From positions 1 through 20,175 of the IMG/VR virus record IMGVR_UViG_3300027977_000246: a DNA stretch of 20,175 nt; one strand, written 5' to 3'. The position numbers and the translations under genes are program-made. Below the pieces are notes generated by a model that saw only the letters and a program-made list of their open reading frames with translations, had not been told where the DNA came from and ran no database searches. Below are positions 19,586 through 20,175 of this stretch, one piece after another (within the stretch, counting starts at the first letter, position 1; the number at the start of each line of letters is the position of its first letter). The DNA is from a virus.

Positions 19586-20175
19586 TTACTTTAATTTTTT
19601 TAATTCATCAATTTCACTTTTCAATTCTTTAATTGCTTCAATTAAAAGTGGAACAAGTTTTTCATATTTAACTGTTAAATAATTTTCATCAGATGCTGGA
19701 ACTACAACTTCAGGGAGAACTTTTTGAACTTCTTGTGCCGACACACCAGAGTGTCTTATGTTTCTATCAAATCCAAGTTCTTCACCAATTTCATTAAAAT
19801 TATATGTAAATCCTGTAAGAGAAATAACTTTCGCCAGTGGATTATCTATAATTTCAATATTTTCTTTAAGTCTTTCGTCAGAAGCAAATGCAGTAATATC
19901 TCCAGCAACAACTAAATTTCCACTATTATCAATTGTTCCAATATTAACATCTGCAGCACTTCTCCACTCATAACCGTTTGCAGATCCAAAATAAGTTCTG
20001 CTGTTAGAAGCAAAATAAAATCTATTTCTATTATCGGGCGTTTTTAACCAAACATCATTTTGTAAGAAAGCCGATGCTGAAGGTCCTGGAGGACCAGTAG
20101 GACCAGTAGGACCAGAAGGACCTGTGGGTCCAGTGGGACCTGTGGGACCTGTGGGTCCAGTGGGTCCAGGAGATC
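19586..20175 (-). CDS. Collagen-like tail fibre with peptidase-S74 chaperone domain, N-terminus outside window
   Basis: 195 codons are visible plus TAA at 19586-19588; the frame is open to the window edge. Order: ten consecutive Gly-Pro-X triplets (mostly Gly-Pro-Thr; 20078-20167), a short linker (ASAFLQNDVWLKTPDNRN), a small beta region (SGNLVVAGDITAF), then the S74 domain with SDERLK (Ser-Lys dyad), AQEVQKVLPEVV and a terminal coiled coil (LIEAIKELKSEIDELKKLK). The triplets predict a collagen-type triple helix, consistent with a trimeric fibre shaft; the S74 domain would assemble the trimer and cleave itself off. The S74 part resembles that of the giant fibre at 9237-15053. It is followed 13 nt later by the glycine-rich adhesin gene with a good Shine-Dalgarno. 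Confidence 0.9.
   Translation of the reverse strand, partial: SPGPTGPTGPTGPTGPTGPSGPTGPTGPPGPSASAFLQNDVWLKTPDNRNRFYFASNSRTYFGSANGYEWRSAADVNIGTIDNSGNLVVAGDITAFASDERLKENIEIIDNPLAKVISLTGFTYNFNEIGEELGFDRNIRHSGVSAQEVQKVLPEVVVPASDENYLTVKYEKLVPLLIEAIKELKSEIDELKKLK
20078..20167 (-). repeat. Collagen-like Gly-Pro-X triplet repeat (nine-base units)
   Basis: Ten Gly-Pro-Thr/Ser/Pro triplets encoded by GGN CCN ACN-type codons in a nearly perfect 9-bp tandem repeat that may continue beyond the window. It is a likely site of slippage and length variation. Confidence 0.9.

Overview
The window looks like part of the genome of a T4-like marine cyanophage (a myovirus of Synechococcus or Prochlorococcus). The evidence is a very large fibre protein ending in a peptidase-S74 chaperone domain, tail-fibre genes interleaved with 2-oxoglutarate/Fe(II) oxygenases, tightly packed tiny genes with ATGA-type overlaps, tRNA genes, a free-standing HNH endonuclease, and two promoter classes: sigma70-type TTGACA-N17-TATAAT and T4-late-type TATAAATA. 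The phage group is inferred from gene content; the exact phage was not identified. Every gene I can support reads on the minus strand, so transcription runs from high to low coordinates.

Right end (20175 to 16749), late fibre block: the C-terminus of a collagen-like fibre with an S74 domain, a glycine-rich fibre/adhesin, a sulfotransferase with an extra N-terminal domain, and an HxD-type prolyl-4-hydroxylase-like oxygenase. This resembles a fibre-plus-modification cassette. It is followed by a small early unit (16752 to 16287): a consensus sigma70 promoter, two short overlapping genes (one Phd/YefM antitoxin-like) and a terminator. Next come tRNA-Ile(UAU) and tRNA-Leu(UAA), each with its own candidate promoter, then a UUCG-loop terminator, a late promoter, an HNH endonuclease and an acidic protein.

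Centre (15053 to 4541): a 1938-residue fibre protein with S74 domain, a 661-residue repeat-rich fibre protein, an HxH-type oxygenase, a second glycine-rich fibre/adhesin whose C-terminal half closely matches the one at the right end, a second P4H-like oxygenase (HxE) and a conserved-type hypothetical.

Left part (4540 to 1), probably early: an SF2 helicase, a putative PD-(D/E)xK-type nuclease and a beta-class DNA methyltransferase in one overlapping operon (the last two distinctly A+T-rich, resembling an acquired restriction-modification pair), then seven small genes including a signal-peptide protein and a membrane protein. Two early genes are preceded by diverged copies of the same promoter/leader cassette of about 70 bp.

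Most striking points: the collagen-like fibre, hydroxylase and sulfotransferase cluster; the phage-borne helicase-nuclease-methylase operon; the duplicated promoter cassette; and the repeated fusion of stop codons with promoter hexamers (TGA inside TTGACA three times, TAA inside TATAAATAA).
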